In this document: positions 11,206 to 24,184 of the stretch, piece after piece
How positions within the stretch are numbered: the stretch's first letter is position 1
How the letters are laid out: every line of letters starts with the position of its first letter
DNA from: Lytechinus variegatus
Taxonomy: Eukaryota > Echinodermata > Echinoidea > Temnopleuroida > Toxopneustidae
Direction of reading: 5' to 3'
Assembly: GCF_018143015.1 (NCBI RefSeq)
Contig: NC_054740.1
Span: 51,518,240 to 51,582,239 of the forward strand
Length of the DNA: 64,000 nucleotides
Position numbers and translations under genes: made by a program
Notes under the pieces: generated by a model
Told to the model about the DNA's origin: nothing
The model's database searches: none
What the model saw: only the letters and a program-made list of their open reading frames with translations

Positions 11206-14200
11206 TCAATCTTCAGCGAGGCCCTTGATGGATTCCAGGTAGGCAGCTCTCTGGGGTTTATCATCTGACGGGCGGTTGTAAGGCGTCCAAACAGGTTCAC
11301 CGACAAACAAACGCTTCGCCTTCACGTAATTCTGCGTATTAGAATGGCAACATTAAAATAATGATATTGATATACTCGTATGCTGATGCCAAATTTAATT
11401 GTGTTTGTTCTTATATTGATACAATTTCATGATATGCTTTGAGTCTCAGCATTGCAATATGGTAAAACAGACCCCATATAAATCTACTAAGATGTGTAAA
11501 ATATATGAAGTAGTGCATTGAATTTTGGGATCAGACTTGCTTGCGAGTCTGTCTTGAACTTCATAGACAAGATATCGCTCTATGCTCTGTGAAAAGCTAT
11601 GGAGACTCCTGTTTACAATTATAGAAATAAACCTACACTATTTAGGACCATTTGCTCATCATTCTGTACAACTGAATCAGATAAAAAAAATATTCCTTTA
11701 AAACTGGATTGGCAATTTCGGGCCATAGAAGGGATGATAACTATTAAGAGACTTCATTGTAATTTTGACAGATGATTATGACTGTCATTACCAACATCAT
11801 CATGATCATCCTTACCATCATATTCCTTTACTACTGGATTGGCAATCTGGGGCCATAGAAGGGATGATGATAATTTTACTATTAAGAGACTTCATCGTAA
11901 TTTTGACTTCATTGTAATTTTTTAATATGATTATGACTGTCATTACCAACATCATTATAATCATCATGATCATCCTCACCATCATCACCATCATCATCAT
12001 CATCATCACCACCACCATCATCATTATCTTCATCACCATCATCATCATCACTACCACCATCACCACCATCATCACCATCACCATCATCTTAATTTTCTGT
12101 TTCTATTATGGTATTACTCCTGTATGAACTCGGGAGGCCAGCTGTTTGCTGGCAAATGCCAAGCTGGTATATACATTGGAAATATTTTGTATATTATCAC
12201 CATATCATCACGATCATCATTATCATCACCACCACCAGCAGCATCATCATTATTGTTATTTTCAGTATAATCATCATCCTCACCATATTAAGACTACGGT
12301 GAAATATCAAGTGTCAGGCCTGTTACATTTGTAGGGCCTTTCTCAACACTCCCCCCCCCTCCCCATTTACTACTTGTTCTTGATGCTGACAACTTACATT
12401 GGTGTCCAAGGTGAAGCGATGGTAGATGCCAGCTGGAAGAACAAAGAATGTTCCCTTGGTGAACTTCATGCGGACCCAACGCTCCTTGTAGTCTCGAAAG
12501 TCAAAGTACCCGCTCCCATCAAGGCAAAATCGAATTTCTTCATCCAGATGAAGATGCTCTTCAAAGAACATCTTGATCTGTTCAAAAGTGAAAGAGAAAT
12601 ATTGAGAAAGAAAGTTCTACCTCCAAATTAATACACTCCTACAAGTTCTGAATCCCAAATCTAGAGTAGAAAATGAAAGACAATCTATGCAAGTCTTATT
12701 AGTCAAATGCCAAAAGCTTTCTCTCCCTTTCCCCCACATTTTGGCCGCAATGGGCAAAACTTGCATGTTTACAAGAGTGAAATCACAAATCAAATTATAT
12801 CAAATGTAACATTCATCTAAATAATTAATTCTGTATTAATCTTCTTTGAAAAGAGCATATAATAGCCCTTTTCAGTCTCGAGAAGAATAACTATTGTTTT
12901 ACCAGGGTTGGCATTTTTTATGATAAAAAAAATCAGATTTATGTGATTTGATTCAGAATTTTTATTTCTATCAGATTTTTTAAAGAAAAAATTTTGAAAC
13001 AAAGCTATATATAGAGGCTTTGGGGCTCATTTTTTCTGACAAGCATTCGATTGGAACATTATTTGTCTATTTCAATTCTACTTATGGTCAGAGACTGTAA
13101 AGAACATTTAGTTCATATTTACATTTATCAACAAAAGCCTTCAAGCATACTTTCAGAGCATATTAGAGCGTACAAGGAAACTCTTGAGGTACATGTATGT
13201 CCAAAGACTTAGGTCTCACCAAACTTTTTTATTACAGACAACTAGAAAATTATATGTTTAATACCTTTTCTTCGTAATTGGGAAGCCCCTCTTTTGTGAT
13301 GGTGATCTCATCTTCATAGGAATAGCCACGATCCTTCCTGACCTTGTTGTATGTTGCATCATTCTGATAGTCATCTGGATTTACCTATCAAAAAAGATCA
13401 AAGGAAAATTTTAGAAATTTTCTAAGGTCTGATACTCTATACATAGAAAATCAAAGCTTCTAGCCTTCTAGTAGGAAGACTTTATCCTGGGGGTCTTTTC
13501 ATAAAGCTGTTCATAAGTTAAAAGTGACTTTAAAAGACTGGTGATACTTTCTTACGCGATAATTAATCTCAGATGAACATTTAATGGTGAATATCAGAAC
13601 CAGTCGTTCTTAAAGTTGCTCTAAACTTACAAACAGCTTTTTATAAAACACCTACCAGGGCACTGATCATCGAGTAAAATGACACTGAAAATGAAGGCCA
13701 CAAAGGGCAACTTGTAACCCCAAGGATTAATCACCCTCAGAAATTATCTAATTATCTTCTTTTGGCTCTGTAACATCGTTCTGCGCAAGCCTTGTGGGTG
13801 AGTTGCGGTGATTGCCCACAACCAGGGTTGGCACGTTTTAAACCTTTTGTTTTAAAACACCCGTATTTTTTACAAAAAATTTGTGTTTTAAAACACTGCA
13901 TAGACTGGTGCGTTGACGGTTGTAAATTTGCATGGATGTGATTTTATATTTATTTTTTTTATACTTTTATTTCTTAGGTGGTGTATTACTTTCTTTTAAC
14001 TAATTAAAGCTGTTTCTCAACAGGTACTCTTTTTCTTGAACTTTCTCTTTCCCCCAATTCTCCCCTGCTCTTGCTTTGTCATGATCCTTTCCTCTTTGTC
14101 AAATTAAGTGCACTTCAATCCATATTAAAAATATTCTCATTTTAACAAACATATCTGAGTGTTGTGCTCACTTTTTGGACAGGGAAAGAAACACTATTTA

Positions 14201-17200
14201 AAATAAGCTCAAATACGTACACGTATATACAGTATTTAATAGTACAGTAGTACTTGAATAAAATGGAAGTGTTACACAAGCATAATATTTTACAAATAGA
14301 CTATAAAACTGACATATATACTCTTGAGGTATACACGAAAGCAGGTGAAACATTGGGCTTCGTAAAGATGAAGAAAAGTACTTGAAACAGTATAAGATAA
14401 TCAGCTGGCAGACCTTAACCCTAACAATCCCAAGGGACCTTAAAGGCCCCCTCAAAAATTTCTATGATAAATCCATAAACATGACAGGGCCAGGCCATAT
14501 CATTCAGGATTATTTAAGGGATACATGCATGGGTATGTGGTTATGATATTACACAACAAGTGCATGTCAGACCTCGAATTGCCCGTGATTTCATGTATAA
14601 AACCAATGTGAAAATTTTTCTTGCTAAAATTTGTATCATTATTTGTCCTTAATAATGATTGGAAAATTATTGCCAATAATTTCCATTAAAAGGCAATAGA
14701 AACAAAAAAGTTTTTAAAAACCGTATGGTAGTGGATCGTATTACCGAACACTTTTTATGAATTCAATCATATCAAACACATTGTTGTCATAAAATTATGA
14801 CGGAATAAAGCCAAATTTTGGTATGTATCCAACTTTTCCTTCCTAAATCTTTTAGATAATTCTTAAAAGCACCATCTTCATATTTTTTTTCAATTTTAGT
14901 GGAGGGGACATATGAAATTCTTGCCAAGTGTGGCTTTGGTAAGTCTAGAAAAAAGAAATGTAATTACTAATTTACAGGGTTGGCATTTTTTTGTGAAAAA
15001 AAAATCTGATTTGATTTTAAATCAGATTTTTTTATTTAAATTTTTTTATTCCTTTACACAAACATTTCTAAAACAATGTAGGAACACCAAAAATATAACA
15101 CTTTCCTTGAAATCATTTTCAAAATCATACATTTCACAACTACATGTAAAACTATTAAGATTAACTTCTATTCTATTTAATAATCAAATCCAGTCAAAAT
15201 AGAATTTAAATAGAATATGTAAGTCATAATAATGAAGATGCTGTTTTCAGCATCCTCTCGTGTAGGGTATTTAGCTCATTCTGGCTGGTTACATGTAGGT
15301 CAAAGTTAAGGAACTGCCTTGGTACAGCTAATCGTGCAAAGTTAGTGTTCCTACTCAAACATGAAATGAGGATTAGTTTCTTTGGAAGAATTCCATGACT
15401 CAGAGACTCACGTTCTCAAAAGAAAAACATTCTTGAAAATCATGTGTTAAAGAATACTACATTTTTTTTCTTTTTTTAAACCTCCTTTGTTGTTTGAGCC
15501 ATGGTTGGAGCTTTTTGACTGTTCAAACCATTGATTTGCAAGCTGTGACTTATTAGGAAAAAAGTTGCAAGTTTGTTTGAATTATTTCTTTAAGTACAAT
15601 CAACCTGAAATTTGGCAGTTCTTAGCAGAACTTTTTGCTAAGAATAAGAACACAGGTTCTACAGCTTTAAATACATGTAAAAGAATAAAATGTCAAATTA
15701 TGGGATGAGACCAGTGACAATGCAGATTTTGTTTATTATTGCACTCAATTCAACACATTCAATGGGAAATGTATAAAAAAAAATGCTCATTTTGGCAAAG
15801 GGCACAATATGTATGGTTTTTGCCATGCTTTAGTGAATTTGGCAAGAGCATTTTCTTAGTGAGCCATTCTCAGTGTACCCACTGAATGAAGCACAATTGT
15901 ACAGTAAGTCTGAACAGGCCTTGGTTCAAACCCCTCCTGGCTAAATTCTCTGTTGAAATTCAGGCCTATAATTAAGGATTTGTCCCATAAATTCCCTTTT
16001 TTCACATTTTTATTTTGGTTCTGGAGTACCATTGCTGCGGGTGTAGAGTTCTAATTCTTTTTAATTAAACAATAGTTTATTTCCAAAAATATATGTGAAA
16101 GATAATGAGTTTTAATAATTTTCAATTTCAATCAAAGAATAAAAACCACAGCAAAGCTTAATGTTTTTTATATGACATAGCTAATAATACTAATTGCTTA
16201 TAATGTAGTGATAAAAGTGTTTTTTTTTATCAGAAAGCAAATTGAAAATATTCATCTTTCATTTGACATTGCAAAAGTAGTTCATGTGAATGATTAAAAT
16301 AGAAGAAATGCCAACAGCCCATATTTACTTTTTTTAACTGCTCTCTGGAACATCTCTAAAAACATTGTGACATAAAGAAAAGAGAAATTTATTTTTCTAT
16401 CAACAAAGAAGAATTTTACAGGGAAAATTTTGTAAGTCCACTAATAAAAAGGAGTAGGGGGCTAAGTGTTCACCAGTTATACCTGTAGGCTACATTGCAA
16501 GATGAGCCTGATTTTATTGACATGATTTCAATTGTTTTGAGTAGATATAAAGGATTTATTCATGTTTTGATGACATAAAGTTGATAAAATCTTCTCTTAT
16601 TTTGAGTAAAAACAAAATTAAAAATAAAAAAAAAATTGTCAATCATTTGTACGTTTCAAACGAAGTGATTCAAATCAATGACTTCAAAAAAAATCATTGT
16701 GAAAGTATTGGACGAAGAGTTAACCACTTAATATTAGAAGACCAAAAGCTTCAGTCTCTGCATTTGGTTGTTCCGCTGAACTAAGTTGGCTCTACTCACC
16801 AATGGGGATGATACAGTAAAATGTCAGAAATTATAAAATAAATCCCCAGATAACGATGGTTATTCCTGTCTAACCACTAAAAGGCTACATTAAAAAGTCA
16901 ACCTGATTTTTATTGATATGATTTCAATTGTTTTGAGTAGATATGACAGATTAATTCATGTTTTGATGATATAAAGTTGTCAAAAATCTTTCTAGACGAG
17001 TTAAAAAAAACTGCCACAAATAAAAAAAATTTTAAATCATTATTTTGTACACGTTTCAATGGAAATAATTTAAATCAATGATTCAAAAATATAATAGTGA
17101 TTTAAATGACGATTTCAATCATGATTTAAGTCAGCCAACCCATGCCCTGCCAATTAATGATCTAGACTCTAGGATAGTGTCTACTATCTAGATTTAAATA

Positions 17201-20200
17201 ATAATAATACATGAGATTTATATAGTGCACTTTCCATCTTGATTAGATGCTCAAGGCGCTTCAGAGCAGAACAACAAACAAGTGGAATGCCTCTGGCCGT
17301 CTCACCTGCATCACGCAGTTCAATATAGCAGCAGTGCTGACTTTGAAAACTACTATAACTCGCACAAGATGTTCAGTGATACATGGTTACTCTTATGTCC
17401 ACTTTTTATGAACTAGACCAATAAACTTACAGAGATATGATGGTTATTCAACAAAAAACCCCAACATGGCCAAAGTTCATTGACCTTACATGACCTTTGA
17501 CCTTGATCATGTGACCTGAAACTCGCACAGGATGTTCAGTTATACTTGATTACTCTTATGTACAAGTTTCATGAATCAGATCCATAAAATTTTAAAGTTA
17601 TGATGGTAATTCAACAGATACACCCAATTCGGCCAATGTTCATTGACCTTTGACCTTGGTCATGTGACCTGAAATGCGCCCAGGATGTTCAGTGATACTT
17701 GATTACTCTAATGTCCAAGTTTAACGAACTAGACCAATAAACTTTCAAAGTTATGATGGTAATTCAAAAGATACCCCCGTTTCGGCCAAAGTTCATTGAC
17801 CCTAAATGACCTTTGACCTTAATCATGAGACCTGAAACTTGCACAAAATGTTCAGTGATGTTTGATTACTATTATGTCCAAGTTTCATGAATCAGATCCA
17901 TAAATATTCAAAGTTATGATGGGAATTCAACAGATACCCCCAATTCGGCCAAAGTTCATTGACCCTAAATGACCTTTGACCTTGGTCATGTGACGTGAAA
18001 CTCATGCAGGATGTTCAGTGATACTTGATTAACCTTATGTCCAAGTTTCATGAACTAGATCCATATATTTTCTAAGTTATGATGACATTTCAAAAACTTA
18101 ACCTCAGGTTAAGATTTTGATGTTGATTCCTCCAACATGGTCTAAGTTCATTGACCCTAAATGACCTTTGACCTTGGTCATGTGACATGAAACTCTAATA
18201 GGATGTTCAGTAATACTTGATTAACCTTATGGCCAAGTTTCATGAACTAGGTCCATATACTTTCTAAGTTATGATGTCATTTCAAAAACTTAACCTCAGG
18301 TTAAGATTTGATGTTGACGCCGCCGCCGCCGCCGTCGGAAAAGCGGCGCCTATAGTCTCACTCTGCTATGCAGGTGAGACAAAAATTAAAATATTTCCAT
18401 GGAAGTTGTGCTGGCTTTGTGTCTTGTTCTTTCCTGTGCACTACACCCGAGTTGGAACCTTGAGTGGGTTGATCTAGATGGAATATCTATTACTATTAGA
18501 TTCCCCACGGCCACAGGCAAAGGCAGGGTAAATGGTTGCAGGGAATAAGTGCTCTACACAATCAGACTTCAGCCCAGTTAGCAGGGGCTGCGGAACTGTT
18601 TCAAAAGGGGGTGGGGGGAGCTGACCATGCAAAAAAAATCACAATCATATGGTCATTTTTACGTTTTTGTATTCTTCTGCAGCCCCTGTTGCCCAGGGGA
18701 CCTTGACACATCTTCACACACAGTACACTTTGTTCGGGCTGCCGCAATAACAGCCCCTGGTGGAACCAAGTTTAGGGCTAGGCGGCACCCAAGGGTTCAT
18801 TACTATCCTGCCTATGGGGAATCTACAGGTACATGTAGGACTATAAAGCCAATGCTGTACACAGCACACAATTTAAAAAATCATTAGCATATCACTTTTG
18901 TGACCAAAAATACTAATTTCCATAGTGTCTCAATTCATTTTTCATTAGTAACTTGGAGGTAATATTTGAAACTTGAATTTTGGGCATATTTTTGTGTATG
19001 CCCTCTATTGGTGGAAATATGGCAAGACAACTGTAGATTTTCAATCTCTATTTTTATTTAAGAAAAAATAATTTAAAGAATCAAATTTACTAGTTAAGGG
19101 CTAAACATATATGATGAATAGCTAAATGGAACCCGACAGTGACAGTATAAAAAATCAAGCATTTATCCCGAAGAAAAGGAGAAAATAAGCCAAACATTGC
19201 CAACCTTATTTCACAACACAGGGAGGAGTAAAAGCTAACAAGGTTATATGTTCATAGAACAAGGTTATATTGTTCATATAATGAGTGGGCTAGGGCTAGG
19301 CCTAGGCGGCCAATATACCCAGTTGTTGTGTGTCCGGACGATCAATTTTAGAAAGTCATTTGATGATTTGGAAAAATTTACAAGCGAAGTTTCATCAATT
19401 TTTAGTACAAAATGTTAGGAAATATTAGAGAACAAAATATAAGATGATTACTTCCATTTAATTCACATTTTTAGTGTAATCCAGAGACAAAAAAGAAGGC
19501 TTCAAAAATATAATGAAGTGTCCGGACACCCGACCCCCAATCCTACAAAAAAAGGTCTACCGGTACCACTCATTCAATGAACAAGGTTATGATATAAAAA
19601 AAACGGTACTGCGATTATCGGTAATCTAGATGCGCAGCTCAGACATACATTTCACATTCTATGAATTTATGGGCATTATCGTGATATTGGGAACCACCGT
19701 TCACATCATACAGCAGCGCTTTATTCAGTCACACGCACGGTTCCCTATTTCCACCTCCATTCACTTTGTACACAAGTCAAGTGCGCGTATACAATCGACG
19801 AGTGTGGTTCCCGAAACCACTCATTCAATGAACAAGGCACTCATTCAATGAACAAGGTTATGATATAACCTTGTTCTCAGTTATATCTCCATGTGTGGCA
19901 AAATAAGGGTGGCAATGTTTGGCTTATTTTCTCTTTTTCTTTGGGGCAAATGCTTGATTTTTTTACACTGACAGTTTCCAATACACCTATTATTCATACA
20001 ACTTGGCTCTTATTTAAATTTGATTCTTTAAATCATTTTTTTCTTAATTAAAAGTAGAGATAAAAAATGAAAATTTTCTTGCCATATTACTTTCCACCAA
20101 TAGAGGGCGTACACAAAAATATGCCCAAAATTCAAGCTTTTGAGTGCTCTGGTGAATACAAAAATTATTCCCAAGTTACTAATGAAAAATAAATTGCAAC

Positions 20201-21704
20201 TGTATTAAAATAAGTAATTTTGGTCTCAGAAGTGGTATTTTAATGATTCTTAAACTAAGTGTGTGCTCTTTACAACATTGGCATACCATAGGCATAGTCC
20301 TACCTGTAGATTCCCCACAGGCAGGGTGGTAGCAGTCACTCATTCAATGAACAAGGTTATGATATAACCTTGTTCTCACTTATATCTCCATGTGTGGCAA
20401 AATAAGGGTGGCAATGTTTGGCTTATTTTCTCTTTTTCTTTGGGGCAAATGCTTGATTTTTTTACACTGACAGTTTCCATTACACCTATTATTCATACAA
20501 CTTGACTCTTATTTAAATTTGATTCTTTTAAATTATTTTTTCTTAATTAAAAATAGAGATCAAAAAATGAAAATTTTCTTGCCATATTACTTTCCACCAA
20601 TAGAGGGCGTACAAAAAAATGCCCAAAATTCAAGTTTTTGAGCACTCTGGTGAATACAAAAATTATTCCCAAGTTACTAATGAAAAATAAATTGCAACTG
20701 TATGGAAATTAGTAATTTTGGTCACAAAAGTGATATTTTAATGATTTTTTAAAGTGTGTGCTCTGTACAACATTGGCATACCATAGTCCTACCTGTAGAT
20801 TCCCCACAGGCAGCAGAGTTTCCACTCTTCCCGAAATTCAGGAAATTTCAGGAAATTCTGACTTTTTCCAGGAAAGGTTCAGGAAACAAAAATATTACAG
20901 GAAATTTCAGGAAATCCGAAAATTACAATTAAACAATTAAACATAGAAACTATCAATATTCATGATATTCAGGTTATATTTTAATAATGTTTTACAGCCA
21001 TACGTAGCTCAAAATTTTCCGCTCGCGCTCCGCGCTCACATTTGTAATTTTGTTCCTTGTTTTTAAAGAGGGCGTGAACAAAAAAATGCAAAAATCCTTG
21101 ATTTTGGCCACCTAGGCCAAATTTAGGCTTGCTGTATTATTGCCCGATTTTTGTTTAAAATCAATCTTGAAAATTCCAGGAAATATCTATGAATTTCAGG
21201 AAATTTGGGTTTCAGTTTCAGGAAATTTATTTTTGAGCTGTGGAAACACTGACAGGCAGGGTGGTGGCAGTGAACGAGTGGGTGGTAGCAGTGAACAAGT
21301 GGAACAAGGTTATGATATAACGATTTGGCCAATTTATGCAACTGAAAAAGAGCTCTAGTCTAGACGCTCCTCTCTATTCAACTTTGTGAGACCCTCTACT
21401 AGATTTTCTGCGCTTAGTTCGATAGATCTTTCTTTCACCTATCATGCGATGCGAAGTCGAAGTCTACAATCACACTCATCGCGGCCGCTACTAGCCGCGC
21501 AGCCTGCCCGACCCCGTGCCATGTCACGGCCGGGCCGCGGGAGCGTGGTGGAGTTTGTGAATTAAATATGAACCTCACCGTCCAGAACAGAATGCCATGT
21601 TTGGCGATTTCTTCCTCGCTCACGTATTCTGGTGGACTACGATGATGTTCTTCACGCTGATCAACATCAGTATTATCATCCATATACCATGCTTCAACAC
21701 CCAT
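11206..21704 (-). CDS. ADI1: Acireductone dioxygenase (four exons)
   Basis: Acireductone dioxygenase of the methionine salvage pathway. With Fe2+ it converts 1,2-dihydroxy-3-keto-5-methylthiopentene to the 2-keto precursor of methionine plus formate; the Ni2+ form gives an off-pathway product and CO. Exons: 21704-21579, 13384-13265, 12577-12398, 11331-11206. All junctions are phase 0 with GT/AG borders, giving 42+40+60+41 = 183 residues; animal ADI1 is about 180. The start [10 protein letters not shown] and the C-terminal [15 protein letters not shown] are family signatures. Cupin metal ligands are H90, H92, E96 (EEHLHLDEE) and H135 (PAGIYHRF). Intron 1 is 8.2 kb and filled with repeats; introns 2 and 3 are 0.7 and 1.1 kb. 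Expected cytosolic and nuclear housekeeping enzyme. No frameshift or missing residue was found. Confidence 0.96.
11900..12290. repeat. ATC/CAT microsatellite in ADI1 intron 3
   Basis: Two runs of degenerate CATCAT/CACCAT trinucleotides (about 11940-12095 and 12195-12290). They produce Met- or Ile-rich frames on both strands that are not genes. Confidence 0.9.
12398..12577 (-). CDS. ADI1: ADI1 exon 3, cupin metal-binding exon
   Basis: Exactly 60 codons between a TTTTGAACAG acceptor and an AAT|GTAAGT donor. It holds all four metal ligands (HxH, E and the later H in GIYHRF) and the conserved GSGYFDFRD strand. Confidence 0.95.
14977..17149. mobile_element. Possible element bounded by CAGGG...GTTGGC inverted ends, with internal duplication
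   Basis: CAGGGTTGGCATTTTTTT at 14977 is roughly the inverse of GCCAACCCATGCCCTG at the right end. Both sides carry ATCTGATTT/TTTAAATCA runs. Related single ends occur at 12902 and 13824. Inside, 16484-16715 is repeated at 16882-17105 (core GATTTCAATTGTTTTGAGTA). Whether this is one insertion or several is unclear; no target duplication was found. Confidence 0.4.
16738..16803 (+). repeat. Repeat B fragment
   Basis: AGACCAAAAGCTTCAGTCTC and following bases match the left part of the repeat B copies at 927 and 49480, with several substitutions. Confidence 0.6.
17192..17270 (+). repeat. Short interspersed repeat with ATTTATATAGTGCAC core
   Basis: AATAATAATA followed by ATTTATATAGTGCACTTTCC and TCAAGGCGCTTCAGAG resembles a widespread marine-invertebrate repeat type with an ATATAGCGC-like core. 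Assignment is from memory of the pattern. Confidence 0.5.
17278..18382 (+). mobile_element. Repeat A copy 2
   Basis: Full-length copy: ACAAGTGGAATGCC at the left, GTCTCACCTGCAT and its exact inverse ATGCAGGTGAGAC near the ends, and five internal units with TGACCTTTGACCTT cores. Colinear with the copy at 1247-2350, so both descend from one source with the internal array already formed. Confidence 0.85.
18780..19290 (-). repeat. Repeat D copy 1 (inverted)
   Basis: Reverse-oriented relative of the two copies at 19839 and 20338. Shared landmarks are ATGCCCTCTATTGGTGGAAA, AAAATCAAGCATTTATCCC and AAAATAAGCCAAACATTGCC, all inverted relative to the other copies. Confidence 0.75.
19672..19820 (+). 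repeat. Repeat F copy 1 (GGGAACCAC inverted ends)
   Basis: About 149 bp from GGCATTATCGTGATATTGGG to GTGGTTCCCGAAACCAC, with GGGAACCAC inverted at the right end. A second copy is at 48949-49095; both share CAGCAGCGCTTTATTCAGTC and TCCACCTCCATTCACTTTGT. Confidence 0.75.
19839..20337 (+). repeat. Repeat D copy 2
   Basis: Starts TCATTCAATGAACAAGG and contains the palindrome AACAAGGTTATGATATAACC with TTGTT. It ends near ATTCCCCACAGGCAGGGTGG. It is followed directly by copy 3 in the same orientation. Confidence 0.8.
20338..21325 (+). repeat. Repeat D copy 3, split by an hAT-like MITE
   Basis: Nearly identical to copy 2 up to CCCCACAGGCAG (20813). After the 438-bp insert at 20814-21251 it resumes ACAGGCAGGGTGGTGGCAG and runs to another ACAAGGTTATGATATAAC at about 21303-21321. 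Confidence 0.8.
20814..21251. mobile_element. hAT-like MITE with perfect 8-bp target duplication
   Basis: The ends are CAGAGTTTCCAC and, inverted, CAGTGTTTCCAC. ACAGGCAG flanks it on both sides (20806-20813 and 21252-21259). CAGWG ends plus an 8-bp duplication are the hallmark of the hAT superfamily. The interior is rich in TTCAGGAAAT motifs near both ends and has no transposase. Confidence 0.9.
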
Positions 21705-21934
21705 GATGTATATAACGGCAGGAACGGTAGTTTTTACAAGAGTTTTGGGCGTTTTTTTTTCACTGATCGATCAGCTAGCTATGACGAGACAGTTGTTTGC
21801 TGCCCTCTTCCCTTTTTCTTTGATCCGATCCCATCTAGCTCGGCGAGCGTGAGGCGCCATTTAAGTAAGTTTTGTGTGATGAAGACAGTGTGTATGACCC
21901 ATAGAGATGTATACTAATTATCTCTATGGTATGA

Positions 21935-23896
21935 CCGTATCAAAAAAAGTTTACACTTAGAAAAAACTCCTGTAACTTTTATATTTGTAATATCCTGAAC
22001 ATTTTCCACATTTTAACATTGGTACAGATACATTTAAGCAAATGACTAAATAACTGTGGAACAATATTTCCGCTTGGGTGAGCTTACTTTTGAGAACTTA
22101 GTGAAAAATGATTTGCGCAGAACTTTGAAAAAGTTATGCAAATAAAAGTAGACGTTAATCATGAGAAACATGTTGGATTTAGCTTGTGAAATTGATGTAA
22201 AGACATCTTTTCTTTCTTTTAATTTGTTACCTTAGCTTGCCCAAAACACTTCGAAAAGTGCATTGCGCCTACTCCCCACACACACCGAGGCCATCGTGAC
22301 GATATTTGCCGGCTTTATACACTGAGCTGTGATTTACATGAATCGGCTTGGTGCTTCACTTTCATTTTGTTAATCATTGTAAAGCTTTGGAAAATTGTGG
22401 AGAAACAAGTAGTATTAATGAAAAATGAAATGTAAACCCACTTTAAATGATAAAAACTTAGTGAAAGAAATGCTGGAGATGTCTGATAAACTTTTGTTCA
22501 GATTCAGTTATGTCCTTAGATCCAGCTGGCACAAATAGGGTAACATATCAATTTATTGTGTACAAAAAACGCTCCTCTTATATAAGGCATAGAAATGGGA
22601 CGTTTAACGCACAGTCACTAATACGCGCCGCTGTCTTCGCATCGTGCAGGCAGTCTACGTGTACTATTTTTATAGTGGCGGGCTGCTACATTGCGGTGCA
22701 GGGGTGTCGGCTTACATATCGTGAGCACACTCAGCTGCGTGTTTTCACTTCTTCCCCTTTCTCTCCTTTTCTTGTCATTTTTCCTCGCATTACTTGTTTT
22801 CATAAATTTCCCTCTCACTTTCCTTGTTTTCTCACTCCCTTCAGTTTTGTAACTCTTCTTGATCACTTGCATTCATTGGCACACCCCCCGGTCAAAAATG
22901 GTACGGTCCTATCCAACATACACTCAAGTCGTCGCTGTACGAATAATGAAAACGTGCAAAATTCTTCACGCGCTGCGTTGCCTAGCTATGCGTGTGTACT
23001 GTGTACACACAATGCCATCGGCTGAACCCGCCAAACTATAGTGACCAATTATTGCAAAAGCTTTTGCAAATGTGAAAAGTGACAGAGGTTTTTTTTATCC
23101 AATCAAAATCATTCTTAGGTATTCGCAATCTACAGCATTTTCTGCAAAATGTCTTTTTTTGATAGGGTCTATTGTGACGTATATACTTTTTTACCGACAA
23201 TGTGAAGTCGCACCAAACCTTTCGTTTCCTGCACTTGCCCATTGGCTCATGTACAAATGGATTTCCAAAATCATCAAGAATGGTTCCAAAAACCTCAAAA
23301 GTGACAGAACTTAATTTGACTAAAATTAAATGAAAATCATATCATGTTCAAGGTGAGAATCTGCTCTATTCTATTCTGTTTTGATAGATCACCTTGTTGA
23401 CGCGTTTGGGAGATATCTTAGCAAATCCCTCAAAAACGGCGTATTTTCTATATTCTCCATAGGGAAATAATTTAACACGCTATACGCACTGCAAACAAGG
23501 AGCGCAAACAAATTGATATGAAGTTGTGCTTACTAAGTGTTGAAATTTCAATTTTGGTGGCAAAACTGTAACAAAATGTTTGAATGTATCTGTTTTATTT
23601 CCTGAATTGACCAAAAGTGTAAGGGAAATGTATGAGAAATGTCACGCAAGGTAAGTTTAATTTCGCTCTTTCCACTTGACACAGCGTGAAACAAGTATTT
23701 CTGCGCAAACAGATTTCTGCGAGCTGTACAAAAATGGACAGTGCACTCACTCAAGTGTAACATTCTGTCAAAACTTTTACTTTCATTGAATGGATGAGAC
23801 CCAAACCCAAGACTATATGTGAAAAATTACCCTCATATATATATTTTTGAATTCCCAGGGCTTTTTCAAAGTGTAAACTTTTTTTGATACGCACTT
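21935..23896 (+). mobile_element. Tc1/mariner-like non-autonomous element, copy 2, with nested insert
   Basis: Relative of the 934-bp element at 4795. The inner ends are TATCAAAAAAAGTTTACACTT and its exact inverse, although the outermost CAGTG bases have decayed. The body is colinear with copy 1 except for an extra 977 bp at 22544-23520. Confidence 0.8.
22544..23520. mobile_element. Nested 977-bp element with CATATCAATTT inverted ends
   Basis: Present in copy 2 of the mariner-like repeat and absent from copy 1 at about 5362, so the boundaries are well placed. The ends are CATATCAATTT and AAATTGATATG. No clear target duplication is seen. A 171-codon frame spans its left boundary and is therefore not a native gene. 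Confidence 0.75.
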
Positions 23897-24184
23897 CACA
23901 GAAAAAAATAAACACCCTTAATTGCAATTATGTTCTCACGCGAATATTTATTTAACATCATAAGTTTTTCTTTCCAGAAAATTTCCCTTCTATTCTTTGA
24001 ATTCTTGATGATAATATATATATTTTTTCAAATTGCTTTCTTTTGATATTCTCCCTATTTGTTTTAATTTTCCCTTTGGAGGGGAATAATTTGATGCTGA
24101 GCGAAGCAGACTAATGTCTAAATGTTGTCGCTATTCATTAGCACTCAATAGATCCGTATTTAATGATGAAAAGAAAACATATGC

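Noticed and set aside
11818..12302. Met-, Ile- or His-rich frames
   Set aside because: Products of the ATC/CAT microsatellite.
15905..15945. tRNA-like B box (GGTTCAAACCCCTCC)
   Set aside because: No matching A box or cloverleaf upstream; at most a tRNA-derived repeat fragment. The same holds for GGTTCGATTG at about 34119.
22510..23025. 171-codon open frame
   Set aside because: It crosses the boundary of the nested 977-bp insert, shows no domain, and has low-complexity Ser/Pro/Phe content.
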